Below are positions 56,101 to 64,000 of a stretch of 64,000 nucleotides of DNA, one piece after another. Position numbers and translations under genes: made by a program. The stretch spans positions 119,878 through 183,877 of the forward strand of contig JAIUPO010000004.1 of assembly GCA_020160805.1 (NCBI GenBank), in the 5' to 3' direction. Below the pieces are notes generated by a model that was not told the origin of the DNA, did no database searches, and saw only the letters and a list, made by a program, of their open reading frames with translations. The DNA is from Actinomycetota bacterium (GTDB lineage Bacteria; Actinomycetota; Actinomycetes; Actinomycetales; Dermatophilaceae). Within the stretch, counting starts at the first letter, position 1; each line of letters begins with the position of its first letter.

Positions 56101-58599
56101 CGTCGCCATCCGGGTCTCCGGCGCGGAGCGTTGGCCGGCGAGGAAGACACGGAAGATCGCACGCTCCAACTCCGGTGTGCGATCCAAGCCGTCGACGCCA
56201 TAGTGCCGCAGCACTCGCTGCAGTCGGTCGCGGAATTGCTGCGGGAGGCCACCTCGCTCCGGGTCGAGGCTGCGAAGGAAGGTCTGGAAGTGCTCGCGCG
56301 GCGAGTGCACCCGGGTGTCGTCGTGCACGTCCTCATCGGCCGGTCGGTTGCGGCTCAACTCGGCGAAGTCGGCAAACGTGGCGAGCAGTTCGAGCTCCTG
56401 CCCGACCTGCGAATCTCCTTCGGACACCAGCTGTTCACGCGCCGCGAGGTAGTCGCGCAGGGCGCTATCTGCCGCGGGCCCCTCAACGTCATAGCCCTTG
56501 AGCATGCCGTCAAGGAGTTCGCGGCCTGCGGCCGCGGCGGCTCGGTGATCGGTCGCTGCAGCCCGGGGCAGGTCGAGAACGGCGGTGGCGCTGGGAGCGG
56601 CCTCCTCCGCGTCGTTATCGCTGACCGGTTCCAAACGCGCCAGCGGCGCGCCGGTCTCGACTTGCGTGCCGGCCTTGACGAGGAGTTCCTTGACCCGCCC
56701 GGCGAAGGGAGCGGGCACAACCGTCTCCATCTTCATCGACTCCAGCACCAGAACCGGCGCGCCGGCGGCCACCTCGTCGCCGACCGAGACCGGCGTTGCG
56801 ACGACCAACGCCGGAGCCTGCGAGCGAATGACACCACCCTCGTCGCGACTGACCCGGTGCGCGACGCCGTCGACCTCGATCATGTGCACCGGGCCGTGCG
56901 TCGCGGTGATGACACGGTAGGTGCGCTCGCCGATGGCGAGGCGAGCGACATACTCCCCCAACCGATTTAGGCCGACCTCGGCCGTATGCAGTTCGCCGCC
57001 CGCGTCGATGACGCTGCGGAAGCGGGTCGGGCTGAGGCGATAGGTGGTGACCTTGTAGGAGGCGCCGCGCAGCTTGAGTTCGACGGGTGTGCCGACGGCG
57101 TGCTGCACCTGCGGCCTGCCGCCGTGCGCGGTCTCCAGCAGGCGGGCGCGCTCGATGGCCTCCTCGTCCTCATACGCCTCGATGCCGGCGGCGATCAACG
57201 CAATCGCGGAATGCGCTTCGCTGACCAGGCCACCCTCGCCGCGGGTCCGGTCGATCCAGCCGGTGTCGGCGCTGCCATCGATGACGGCGGGCTGGTCCAG
57301 CAGATCGAGAACAAAACTCTTGTTGGTCGCGCCACCGTCGATGACGACGGTCGTTTCGCGCATGGCGCGGCGCAGCCGGGCCAGCGCCTCGTCGCGGTCA
57401 CGGCCATAGGCGATGATCTTGGCAATCATCGAGTCGAAGTCGGCAGGGATCGAATCCCCTTCTCCCACACCAGTGTCCACGCGGATGCCGGGACCATTGG
57501 GGAAGTCGAGCAGGGCGATGCGACCCGGCGCGGGGGCGAAGTCCCGGTCGGGGTCCTCGGCGTTCAGGCGCGCCTCGACGGCATGGCCCTTCTCGGCCGG
57601 CTTGTCCCCGGTCAGACGCTCGCCGCCGGCGATCTTGATCTGCAGCTTGACCAGATCGGTGTCGGTCGTGACTTCGGTGATGGGGTGTTCGACCTGTAGC
57701 CGGGTGTTGACCTCGAGGAAGGCGAAGGTGCCGTCATCGGGCTGGAAGAGGAACTCGACGGTGCCCGCTCCGGCATACCCCACGGCGATGGCGAGCCGCT
57801 CGGCGCTCTCCTTCAAGACAGTCGCCTGCTCCGGCGTCATGACGACGGAAGCAGACTCCTCGATGACCTTCTGGTTGCGCCGCTGGACCGAGCAGTCGCG
57901 CACGCCGATCGCCCAGGCGCTGCCCTGCCCGTCGGCGATGACCTGCACCTCGACATGCCGAGCGCCAGTGACGAGCTTCTCCAGGAAGACCACGCCGGAG
58001 CCAAAGGCGCGCTGCGCCTCGTCGCGGGTCAGTTGGTACGCCGCGGCCAACTCCTCATCGGAGTTCACCTTGCGGATGCCGCGGCCGCCGCCCCCCGCGG
58101 TGGCCTTGAGCATGAGGGGATAGCCGATCTCGGCTGCGCTGGCTTGCGCTTCCTCGAGGGTGTCGACGCCGCCGCGGCTCCACGGCGCGACGGGCACGCC
58201 GACCTCCTCGGCGATCAGCTTGCTGCCGATCTTGTCGCCGAGTTTGCGCATGGCCTCCGGGCTCGGCCCGATGAAGGTGACGCCGATCCGGGCGCAGAGC
58301 TCCGCGAACTTGGGATCCTCGGCGACGAAGCCCCAGCCGACCCAGGCGGCATCGGCGCCGGTTTCTTGCAGCGCCTTTTCGAGCAGGTCGTAGTTCAGAT
58401 AGGGCCGCTCGCTCGCGGGGCCGAGGTTGTAGGCGATATCGCTCTCGCGCACGAACATCGCGGCCTTCTCGCCGTCGACGTGCAGGGCGATCACCTGGAT
58501 CTGGTGGCCATCCGGCGATTCGGCGTTGAGGTCACGCACGGCGTGGATGAGGCGCATTGCGGCCTCACCGCGGTTGACGATGGCGATTCTCGAGAACAT
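53104..58599 (-). CDS. Single-chain multidomain acyl/acetyl-CoA carboxylase (BC-BCCP-central-CT)
   Basis: The 1831-residue biotin enzyme carboxylates acyl-CoA in one chain. The biotin carboxylase part (1-450) has KATAGGGGRGIRKV, EVNTRLQVEHPITE and ARLNAEDP. The biotinylated Lys is in VLESMKMET near residue 622. A central region (about 700-1290) contains MNHVWVHIWPPV and GTIYPYELHTF, like the central part of eukaryotic ACC. The carboxyltransferase (about 1300-1810) has SAGARIAMDSG, GGEINIVVAGINVGAQPYWN and SRYHGGAFVVFSK. This architecture differs from the usual split AccA3/AccD actinobacterial enzymes. GAGAGG precedes ATG 58599. It lies between cox accessory and cox structural genes on the same strand. 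Confidence 0.9.
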   Translation of the reverse strand: MFSRIAIVNRGEAAMRLIHAVRDLNAESPDGHQIQVIALHVDGEKAAMFVRESDIAYNLGPASERPYLNYDLLEKALQETGADAAWVGWGFVAEDPKFAELCARIGVTFIGPSPEAMRKLGDKIGSKLIAEEVGVPVAPWSRGGVDTLEEAQASAAEIGYPLMLKATAGGGGRGIRKVNSDEELAAAYQLTRDEAQRAFGSGVVFLEKLVTGARHVEVQVIADGQGSAWAIGVRDCSVQRRNQKVIEESASVVMTPEQATVLKESAERLAIAVGYAGAGTVEFLFQPDDGTFAFLEVNTRLQVEHPITEVTTDTDLVKLQIKIAGGERLTGDKPAEKGHAVEARLNAEDPDRDFAPAPGRIALLDFPNGPGIRVDTGVGEGDSIPADFDSMIAKIIAYGRDRDEALARLRRAMRETTVVIDGGATNKSFVLDLLDQPAVIDGSADTGWIDRTRGEGGLVSEAHSAIALIAAGIEAYEDEEAIERARLLETAHGGRPQVQHAVGTPVELKLRGASYKVTTYRLSPTRFRSVIDAGGELHTAEVGLNRLGEYVARLAIGERTYRVITATHGPVHMIEVDGVAHRVSRDEGGVIRSQAPALVVATPVSVGDEVAAGAPVLVLESMKMETVVPAPFAGRVKELLVKAGTQVETGAPLARLEPVSDNDAEEAAPSATAVLDLPRAAATDHRAAAAAGRELLDGMLKGYDVEGPAADSALRDYLAAREQLVSEGDSQVGQELELLATFADFAELSRNRPADEDVHDDTRVHSPREHFQTFLRSLDPERGGLPQQFRDRLQRVLRHYGVDGLDRTPELERAIFRVFLAGQRSAPETRMATALLQKWITEPVPSAELAEPVRAVLDRLVLATQLRFPIVGDLARSVRFRWFDQPAVNAERSAVLAEVGPEIHALDNVPEGPERTARLEALADIPERIVSFLGARLIDGVPTSEPMLSVLVRRHYREYELTGLREYHVESRPFASADYALDGRPTHLISTLGQLSELVPDGALTRALTAEVEAVDGDRERVVDIYVLAPDLPSDPDAASAAVAAQLAQLPFVHRLRRIAVGLVRDAATEVGYVTLRPQEDGTLIEDLPVRDVHPMVGRRLNLWRLRDFTLTRLEAPQDVVLLHCVGRENPDDQRLVAMAQVRQSAVARDESGRVTGLPHVERALAQCLEAIRRARATLSTRSNRLDMNHVWVHIWPPVDADLDQLTSLQSKLAPMTAGAGIEEVRVEGRIAAAGARTVPIVARFSYQPGSGVVFSVEPPATERVAPLDAYAEKVVRARRRGTIYPYELHTFIAGDGGTVTEYDLDDSGTLVPVDRPYGQNKAGIIAAVVSTPTALHPEGISRVLLCGDPLRSLGSIAEAECARIMAGIDLAEEMGVPVEWFALSAGARIAMDSGTENMDWIAKALKRIVEFTQDGGEINIVVAGINVGAQPYWNAEATMLMHTKGILIMTPDSAMVLTGKQSLDFSGGVSAEDNFGIGGYDRVMGPNGQAQYWARDVAGALDVLLAHYDASYIAAGEAGPRHAKTQDPVDRDVTTYPHQLAGSDFTTVGDIWSPATNPDRKKAFDIRTVMRALADQDHDLLERWAGMADAETAVVADTRIGGHSVCLIGIESKSVPRRGFPPTDGPDTYTAGTLFPRSSKKVARAINAASGNRPLVVLANLSGFDGSPDSMRNLQLEYGAEIGRAIVNFEGPIVFVVISRYHGGAFVVFSKALNPRMTVLAIEGSFASVIGGAPAAAVVFSRDVDARTSADPRVADLEAKLASASDAERSVIANELADVRSTVRAEMVGTVAAEFDGVHNIHRAVDVGSVDEVIAPESLRPRIITALDAG

Positions 58600-58678
58600 C
58601 CAGGCGGCCTCTCGGGGTGAATTGCGGCGGTCTGTTCCAGACTAGTGGCGTGCATCACAGGGCGCGGTGTTGGTCCGG

Positions 58679-59794
58679 CTATCGGTGGATCGGGCCGTCC
58701 GTGGCGCGCAGCCGCTCGCCGGCGCCGCCCCAACGCAGGGCAATGATTTCGGCGGCGATGCTCACCGCCGTCTCCTCAGGGGTTCGAGCGCCCAGATCGA
58801 GCCCGATCGGGCTGGAGAGCCGCGCGAACTCCTCCTCGCTCAGGCCGGCCTCCAGCAGCCGGGCACGGCGATCGTCGTGAGTGCGCCGGGAACCCATCGC
58901 CCCGACATACGCCACCTCTAGGCGAAGCGCGACCTCCAGGACGGGCACATCGAACTTGGGGTCGTGCGTCAGCACGCAGATGACACTGCGCTGATCGACG
59001 GCTCCGGCGGCGACCTGGTCGACGAGATAGCGGTGTGGCCACTGCACGACGACCTCGTCGGCCGCCGGGAAGCGGCTGTGCGTGGCGAAGACCGGGCGGG
59101 CATCGCAGACGGTCACGCGGTAGCCGAGGAAGGAGCCGACCTTCGCGACGGCGGCGGCGAAGTCGATGGCGCCGAACACGAACATCCGCGGCTTGGGGGC
59201 GAAGGAGTTGACGAAGACCCGCATGCCTTCGCCGCGCCGCTCGCCGTCCGGGCCGTACTCGAGGGTGTCGCTGCGACCCGCCGCGAGCAGGCCGAGCGCG
59301 TCCTCGAAAACCGCGTCCGAGGAGCGCGCCGACCACAGATCCGTATGCCGTTCGTCCCCCGGTTCGATGATGACCCGCTGCCCGATGTGCGTGGGGTCGG
59401 GGTGCGCGACGACGGTCGCGACGGCGATCGGCCGTTCCGCCTCGATCGCCTCGACGACCGCACTGAGTCCGGGGAAGCTCTCGCGAGACACTTCCTCGAC
59501 GAAGACATCGAGAATGCCGCCACAGGTCAACCCGACGGTGAATGCGTCATCATCGCTGACGCCATACCGTTGCAGCACAGGGGTTTTGGACGCGATGACC
59601 TCCTGACCGAGTTCGTAGACCGCGCCTTCGACGCAGCCGCCGGAGACCGACCCGACGACGCTGCCATCGGTCGCAACCATCATCGCGGCGCCGGGTTCGC
59701 GCGGAGCCGATTGGAAGGTCGCGACGACCGTCGCCAGGGCGACGCTCTCCCCCGCTGCCCATCGCGTATGCAGTTCGTCCAGGATGTCACGCAC
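58679..59794 (-). CDS. XdhC/CoxF-family molybdenum cofactor insertion protein
   Basis: The 371-residue protein has the XdhC pattern: VALATVVATFQSAPREPG, GSVSGGCVEGAV and the CGG-type Cys motif GLTCGGILDV, then a Rossmann-like C-terminal domain with VFGAIDFA and VTVCDARPVFA. Family members bind and sulfurate the molybdenum cofactor and insert it into xanthine dehydrogenase or CODH-like enzymes. GTG 59794 overlaps the end of the VWA gene. It probably matures the CoxL at 49-51.5 kb. Confidence 0.9.
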   Translation of the reverse strand: MRDILDELHTRWAAGESVALATVVATFQSAPREPGAAMMVATDGSVVGSVSGGCVEGAVYELGQEVIASKTPVLQRYGVSDDDAFTVGLTCGGILDVFVEEVSRESFPGLSAVVEAIEAERPIAVATVVAHPDPTHIGQRVIIEPGDERHTDLWSARSSDAVFEDALGLLAAGRSDTLEYGPDGERRGEGMRVFVNSFAPKPRMFVFGAIDFAAAVAKVGSFLGYRVTVCDARPVFATHSRFPAADEVVVQWPHRYLVDQVAAGAVDQRSVICVLTHDPKFDVPVLEVALRLEVAYVGAMGSRRTHDDRRARLLEAGLSEEEFARLSSPIGLDLGARTPEETAVSIAAEIIALRWGGAGERLRATDGPIHR

Positions 59795-60899
59795 TGCCGA
59801 TCACCTCGCTCAGCTCGTGGAAAGTCGCCAGCGAATGCCCGGCGAGGAAGTCGTCGCAGTGCGGAAGGGCAGCGGCCATGCCCTGCTGGACCGGCGCATA
59901 GCCGTCCTTGCCACGATGGGGATTGACCCAGATGACGCGATGCGCCAGCGTGCGCAATTGCCGCACCTGTTCGCCCAATGCCTCCGGTTGGTCGCGTTCC
60001 CAGCCATCGCTGACGATGACAACGACCGCCCCGCGCACCGGTCCGCGTCGGCCCCACGCCCGCAGGAAGGCCGCCAGGCCCTCGCCAAGCCGGGTCCCCC
60101 CGGACCAGTCGGGCACCACCTCGCCCGCGGCGATGAGTGCGCGGTCCGGATCGCGCACCGTGAGGGCCCGCGTGATGTGCGTCAGCCGCGTGCCGATCGT
60201 GAACACCTCCACCGGTCCCCCCGCCTGGACGAAGCGGTGGGCCAGGCGGAGGAAGGCATCGGCATACGCGCTCATCGACCCGCTGACATCGATCAGCAGG
60301 ATCACTCGCCGCGGTCGGTCGGTGCGGCGACGGTGTCGAATCGGGCCCGGCTCACCGAGCCGCCGCACCTGCTCTCGCAGGGTGGCGCGCGCGTCGATGC
60401 GGCCGCGTCGCGCGGCACTCAGCCGCGGCGACGTCCGCGTCGGCGCATGGACGGGTATGGCAGCGAAAAGCCTTGCCAGCGCGTTCCGTTCGCGTTGGCT
60501 GAGGCGGGCGATATCGCGGTGGCGCAGGACTTCGGTGGCACTGGCCATGGCGGTGACGAGATCGTCTTGGTCGCTATCGTCGGCCGCTGGATCGGCATCC
60601 TTCTCGATTTCCGCATAGGGCTGGTTGTGCACTGGCGGCGGGGCGGGGAGCAGGCGAGCGAGCTCGCCGCCGAACCACGCTTCATACACCTGATCGTGGC
60701 GGGCGAGGTCGTCCTGCGAGGCGCAGAGCGTCGCCCGGCCGGCGACGAGCACCGCCCACGGATCCGTGATGTCAAGGGCGCGGACGGCCTCGAGATAGCC
60801 GCGTTCGCGATCAGCCGTGACCCGCACGCCGGCCGCCCGCACCGCCCGCGCAAAGGCGAGCAAGATGGCATCCGGGGGGTTCACTACGGGTGTGGTCAT
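59787..60899 (-). CDS. coxE: VWA-domain protein, CoxE-like
   Basis: The 370-residue protein has a C-terminal von Willebrand A domain with MIDAS motif LIDVSGSMSAYADA near residue 203, plus the Thr and Asp of later MIDAS loops (TIGTRLTHI, VIVSDGWERD). CoxE works with the AAA+ protein CoxD in building the active-site cluster of CO dehydrogenase; its role in form II systems is less clear. Its ATG overlaps the coxD stop by four bases. Confidence 0.9.
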   Translation of the reverse strand: MTTPVVNPPDAILLAFARAVRAAGVRVTADRERGYLEAVRALDITDPWAVLVAGRATLCASQDDLARHDQVYEAWFGGELARLLPAPPPVHNQPYAEIEKDADPAADDSDQDDLVTAMASATEVLRHRDIARLSQRERNALARLFAAIPVHAPTRTSPRLSAARRGRIDARATLREQVRRLGEPGPIRHRRRTDRPRRVILLIDVSGSMSAYADAFLRLAHRFVQAGGPVEVFTIGTRLTHITRALTVRDPDRALIAAGEVVPDWSGGTRLGEGLAAFLRAWGRRGPVRGAVVVIVSDGWERDQPEALGEQVRQLRTLAHRVIWVNPHRGKDGYAPVQQGMAAALPHCDDFLAGHSLATFHELSEVIGSA

Positions 60900-61798
60900 C
60901 GCGCCAGGATCCGATCCAGGGCGGCGCGAACTTTCTGGGCGTCCTCGCGGTGCTTGACGGCGACTCCCAGTGTGGCAGCAGCGGTTTCGAGGTCGAGGCG
61001 GCCGCCGAGTTCACGCAGCGCTCGCGCCCAATCGAGGGTCTCGGCAACACCGGGCGGCTTGATGAGACCGGGCTCCTGCCGGACCGCGTGGACGGTGCGA
61101 ACGAGCTGGTCCGCGAGGTCGGCAGAGACTTCGGGTGCTCGGCTGCGGACGATCGCGAGCTCACGTTCCAGTGACGGATGATCGATCCAGTGATAAAGAC
61201 AGCGGCGCTTGAGCGCGTCGTGCAGTTCGCGGGTGCGATTGGAGGTGAGGACCGCTATCGGGGGCGTCTGCGCGGTGATGGTGCCGAGCTCGGGAATGCT
61301 GACCTGCCAGGTGCTCAACACCTCCAACAGGAAGGCCTCGAATTCGTCATCCGCCCGGTCGATCTCGTCGATGAGCAGAACGCACGGCGCTTGGGTGAGC
61401 GCCTGCAGAATCGGTCGGCGGACAAGGAAGCGGTCATCGAAGAGTCCCGCCTCGACGTCGGCCAGATCACCATGTCCCCCAACGGATTCCACCGCACGCA
61501 GGTGCAGGATCTGCCGGGGGAAATCCCAGTCGTAGAGCGCCTGGCTCGCGTCGATCCCCTCATAGCACTGCAGCCGGACCAGGGGTATGCCGAGGCCCTC
61601 CGCGAGTGCCTCCGCGAGCGCTGTCTTGCCGGTCCCGGGTTCGCCTTCGAGCAGCAGAGGCCGGCCTAGGCGCAAGCCGAGCCAGCCGATCGTGGCCAAC
61701 TCGTCGTCGACGACATAGCCGGTGTCGCGCAGAGTGGCGGCGAGGGCAGCTGGGTCTGGTAGGTCGCTGGCCGGGTCCATGGGGTCAGCATCCCCCAT
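60896..61798 (-). CDS. coxD: MoxR-family AAA+ ATPase, CoxD-like
   Basis: The 300-residue ATPase has Walker A LLEGEPGTGKTALA, Walker B CVLLIDEIDRADDE, sensor 1 AVLTSNRTRELHDALKRRC and the ILHLRAVE segment of MoxR proteins. MoxR ATPases remodel or activate metalloenzymes together with a VWA partner, here coxE, directly downstream. ATG 61798 is used; ATG 61780 (MDPASDLPDP) is equally possible and has GGGGGA upstream. A GGCATACCCC copy makes a rare ATA codon in EGLGIPLV. Confidence 0.9.
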   Translation of the reverse strand: MGDADPMDPASDLPDPAALAATLRDTGYVVDDELATIGWLGLRLGRPLLLEGEPGTGKTALAEALAEGLGIPLVRLQCYEGIDASQALYDWDFPRQILHLRAVESVGGHGDLADVEAGLFDDRFLVRRPILQALTQAPCVLLIDEIDRADDEFEAFLLEVLSTWQVSIPELGTITAQTPPIAVLTSNRTRELHDALKRRCLYHWIDHPSLERELAIVRSRAPEVSADLADQLVRTVHAVRQEPGLIKPPGVAETLDWARALRELGGRLDLETAAATLGVAVKHREDAQKVRAALDRILAR

Positions 61799-61807
61799 CC
61801 ACGGCGC

Positions 61808-62644
61808 TCAATGGCAGGAGGCGATGCCGTCGCGGACGAAGGTGGCGACCTCGGGGTGCTTGCTCAGCAGCTGTCGGGAGTGATCGGCGGTCTCGACGTC
61901 GAGGGTCTGCGCCTCGCCGCCGGCCGCGTCCACCGCATCGATAACCGCATTTGCATCGCGGACGATCGGCGGATTCTTGGTCTCCCAGGCGACCCAGGTG
62001 TTGGGCACGACCTTCTTCAGAGCGTCGCCGCGCACCTCACCCGTGCTGTCCCCAGAGAGCAGGACCGGGGAGATCGAGACGACCGCGCACGGCTGCGGGC
62101 TGAGGTCCGGGAGGGCGGCATACACGACGGAATTGCCCATCGAGGAGGCGACGAGCACAACCTCGCTCGCCCCGGCGGCGCGTTCCTTGGTCGCCGCGGC
62201 GACCAGATCGGCCGGCTCCTTGGTCAGGCTGGGGGTGCCCGGCGAGGAGCCCCGGCCGCGGCGGTCGAAGAGGAGCACGCGAGCGCCGGTGTCGGTGCTG
62301 GTCTGGGCCGCCCAGGGCAGCCAATCGCAGATGGTTTGCGTGGCGCCGTGGCGCAAGATGACAACGGTTTTCGCTGTCGCAGAACCGGTTTCGGCGGCGC
62401 CCAGAGTGAAGCCGTCGGCTGCTGCGATGGTGGTGCGGCGGGCCGCGGCGAGGGTCGTGGCGTCGAGATCAGCGCACTGTTCGGCCAGTCCGGTGTCTGC
62501 GGGGACGGTCTTGCTCACCCCGCGCCAGGCGGTCAGGCGCAGCGCGAGGATGGCGACGATGCCGAGCGCGAAAGCGACCATGAGGATCGCCACGGCGCGC
62601 CCGATGATCAGGTTCTGGCGAGAGACTGGCGGTTCGGACGGCAT
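61808..62644 (-). CDS. Membrane-anchored alpha/beta hydrolase
   Basis: The 278-residue protein has an N-terminal transmembrane segment (VAILMVAFALGIVAILALRL). The hydrolase domain has the oxyanion region VVILRHGATQT, LLFDRRGRGSSPG, the nucleophile elbow VLVASSMGNS (first Gly of GxSxG replaced by Ala) and a C-terminal His in ETADHSRQLL. The substrate is unknown. ATG 62644 is within a GGTATGCCG copy and has no Shine-Dalgarno; a TAAAGT box eight bases upstream suggests leaderless transcription. coxD starts ten bases away on the far side. Confidence 0.82.
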   Translation of the reverse strand: MPSEPPVSRQNLIIGRAVAILMVAFALGIVAILALRLTAWRGVSKTVPADTGLAEQCADLDATTLAAARRTTIAAADGFTLGAAETGSATAKTVVILRHGATQTICDWLPWAAQTSTDTGARVLLFDRRGRGSSPGTPSLTKEPADLVAAATKERAAGASEVVLVASSMGNSVVYAALPDLSPQPCAVVSISPVLLSGDSTGEVRGDALKKVVPNTWVAWETKNPPIVRDANAVIDAVDAAGGEAQTLDVETADHSRQLLSKHPEVATFVRDGIASCH

Positions 62645-62652
62645 ACCCGCTG

Positions 62653-62658
62653 ACTTTA
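62653..62658 (-). promoter_or_regulatory. Putative -10 box for leaderless hydrolase gene
   Basis: TAAAGT on the minus strand ends eight bases before ATG 62644. There is no Shine-Dalgarno. Confidence 0.4.
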
Positions 62659-62824
62659 GGTGGTGATCGTGCGGGCTCTCGCCCGCAGATCGGCGACCCG
62701 CAGGAGCGGCGAGGGAACCGGCGGCTGGCAGACTGCGTCGCAGCACCAACCGACGCGGGGGGCGCCGGGCCAGCCAACGGCATACGTCCTCCGCAACAGC
62801 CTGCCCGAGAAGGAGACCTGGCCG

Positions 62825-63889
62825 ATGGCCAAGCCGAATATCAGCCCCGTGACCACGCCCGGCACCAGCACGCGCCTCGGCGGCGCCCTTGGGGGCAAGT
62901 TCACGGGTGCGCTCAAGAGTGTGGTGGTCATCGGCGTGCTCGCCGCGATCGTCATCACCTTGCTCAATGTCGTGCGCACGGTCGCCTCGCCGGCCGATGA
63001 GGTGGCCGTGCACAAGGGCGGCGGCATCATCGAGGCGCCGAACTCCAAGGGCTGTGTCGCCGCGAACTCCCGCGAGATCCGGCGGCCGGGCGACAAGTAC
63101 TACTGGTATCCGGCTTCGCAGCGGACTTACAACTTCACCGGCGGCGAGGGCGCGGACCACGGGCCGTTCTCGGTGGTCTCGAAGGACTACCAGCCGCTGG
63201 ACGTGCCGGGGTCGGTTGAGTTCACGCTTAATGTCGACTGCGAGGTGCTGACCCGCTTCCACGACGCGATCGGCAACCGCTATGGGGCGTACTACACCGG
63301 CTCTGACGAGTGGAGTGAGACGCCGCGCGGTTGGCAGACCATGCTCGACCTCTACTTCGGGCCGGCTCTCGACGCGACGCTGGACCGGGTGGCGAAGAAG
63401 TACACGTGGAAGGAGCTGTATGCCGACCCCACGATCAAGGACGAGATGAACCGCGCCGTCAACGAGCAGCTCGCCGCGCTGATTCAGCAGAAGATGCCGG
63501 GCGAGGATGAGTTCTTCAAGGGCTTCTCCGCGCTGATCCAGCAGCCGCAGCCGGCCGAGACGCTGGTGCAGGCGCTCGGCGACGAAGAGGCCGCAAAGGC
63601 GCAGGCAGCAGCGGCAAAGGCCAAGGCGGTTGCGGACGCCGAGACGCAGCAGGCCAAGGCGGTGGCGGACGCGGAGGCGGCCAAGAAGGCGGCCGAGGCG
63701 CAAGTCGCGGTCAAGGAGGCCGAGGCCAAGATCGCCAAGCTGGAGGCGCAGATTCGCGAACAGGAGATCGAGCCCTTCGGCACCGTGCGCGACTACAACA
63801 ACTGGCTGGCGATCCAGCGCGGGCTGAACCCCTACCAGCCGACCTATGGCGGCTCGGTGCTCGCGCCCGGCTCCACGCCGACCCCCTAA
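62825..63889 (+). CDS. SPFH/Band-7-like membrane protein
   Basis: The 354-residue protein has a Pro/Thr-rich N-terminus, a transmembrane segment (VVVIGVLAAIVITLLNVV) and a central Band-7-like beta region (YWYPASQRTYNFT, LDVPGSVEFTLNVDCEVL, TWKELYADPTIKDEMNRAV). A long Ala/Lys/Glu-rich coiled coil follows (residues about 255-320), then a Pro-rich tail. SPFH proteins form membrane scaffolds; the role here is unknown. AAGGAG lies ten bases before ATG 62825. It is divergent from the alpha/beta hydrolase gene. Confidence 0.72.
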   Translation: MAKPNISPVTTPGTSTRLGGALGGKFTGALKSVVVIGVLAAIVITLLNVVRTVASPADEVAVHKGGGIIEAPNSKGCVAANSREIRRPGDKYYWYPASQRTYNFTGGEGADHGPFSVVSKDYQPLDVPGSVEFTLNVDCEVLTRFHDAIGNRYGAYYTGSDEWSETPRGWQTMLDLYFGPALDATLDRVAKKYTWKELYADPTIKDEMNRAVNEQLAALIQQKMPGEDEFFKGFSALIQQPQPAETLVQALGDEEAAKAQAAAAKAKAVADAETQQAKAVADAEAAKKAAEAQVAVKEAEAKIAKLEAQIREQEIEPFGTVRDYNNWLAIQRGLNPYQPTYGGSVLAPGSTPTP

Positions 63890-64000
63890 GCCTCGATCCA
63901 CCGATCGACTTGGCGCGGTGTGGTGATCCGGCGCGTCGGAACATGAGAATGCCCCTGTGCTGAAACAGAATTGGAGTTCTTCAGGCTTCAGTTCCGTCTC
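63890..64000. other. Unassigned end of window
   Basis: After the Band-7-like gene the last 111 bases become visibly more AT-rich from about 63950 and contain the near-repeat CTTCAGGCTTCAG. No gene, terminator or mobile-element end can be supported from this short stretch. Confidence 0.3.

Noticed and set aside
61808..63901. 697-codon minus-strand frame covering the hydrolase and Band-7 genes
   Set aside because: Only the last 278 codons, from ATG 62644, encode a recognisable hydrolase; the rest is antisense to the Band-7-like gene.
63890..64000. Start of an insertion sequence at the window end
   Set aside because: The AT shift and short CTTCAGG repeat are suggestive, but no terminal inverted repeat or transposase frame can be seen in 111 bases.

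Overview
The window is a high-GC (roughly two-thirds G+C) chromosomal segment from an actinobacterium, most plausibly order Micrococcales and close to the Intrasporangiaceae/Dermatophilaceae. The evidence is the core gene order (two tRNAs, rpmG, two MaoC-type dehydratases, murB, an Rv3722c-type aminotransferase, tRNA-Trp, secE, nusG, rplKA, rplJL, rpoBC), the TTG-started rpoB, a c-di-AMP riboswitch in front of an Rpf-type gene, many GTG starts and probable leaderless promoters. The genus assignment is inference. I see no rRNA, prophage, IS transposase or CRISPR array.

Layout. 1-2.7 kb: sulfate activation genes cysD and cysN-cysC fusion (cut by the window edge). 2.8-4.2 kb: a HAD phosphatase and uracil-DNA glycosylase. 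4.2-12.5 kb: a B12-binding MerR photoreceptor-type regulator (LitR/CarH family) divergent from a tightly overlapped eight-gene operon: flavin amine oxidase, DUF1365, fatty-acid methyltransferase, SRPBCC, epimerase, CPBP protein, SDR and TspO-like protein. I read this as a light or singlet-oxygen controlled membrane-lipid modification unit. 12.5-14.5 kb: SGNH hydrolase and acyl-CoA dehydrogenase. 14.6-20.3 kb: three secreted proteins: two paralogues that resemble the N- and C-terminal parts of actinobacterial S8 subtilases without the protease, then a sedolisin (S53). 20.3-21.6 kb: terminator, ydaO-type c-di-AMP riboswitch, Rpf-like muralytic enzyme, a long inverted repeat and tRNA-Thr.

21.6-34.8 kb (minus strand): rpoC, rpoB, rplL, rplJ with an L10 leader and attenuator, an LppX/LprG-like lipoprotein, rplA, rplK, nusG, secE and tRNA-Trp, with strong hairpins between units. 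34.9-45.9 kb: aspartate aminotransferase, DUF5709, adenosine deaminase-like protein, AbiEi/DUF559-like protein, a beta-propeller lipoprotein, murB, two MaoC dehydratases, rpmG, tRNA-Met, tRNA-Thr, a class III aminotransferase, YwiC-like membrane protein and an FMN reductase.

46-62 kb: a small helical protein, an internally deleted AbiEi-like gene flanked by two copies of a palindromic element, and a form II CO-dehydrogenase-like molybdenum hydroxylase locus (coxS, coxL, coxM, coxG). Its accessory genes (coxD, coxE, xdhC) lie upstream on the same strand, separated by a 1831-residue single-chain acetyl-CoA-carboxylase-like enzyme. 61.8-64 kb: an anchored alpha/beta hydrolase and a Band-7-like membrane protein.

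The most unusual window-wide signal is the heptamer GGCATAC/GTATGCC. I count about 70 copies on both strands, against about 7 expected from base composition, in all three codon frames (even forcing rare ATA codons) and in several intergenic hairpins.
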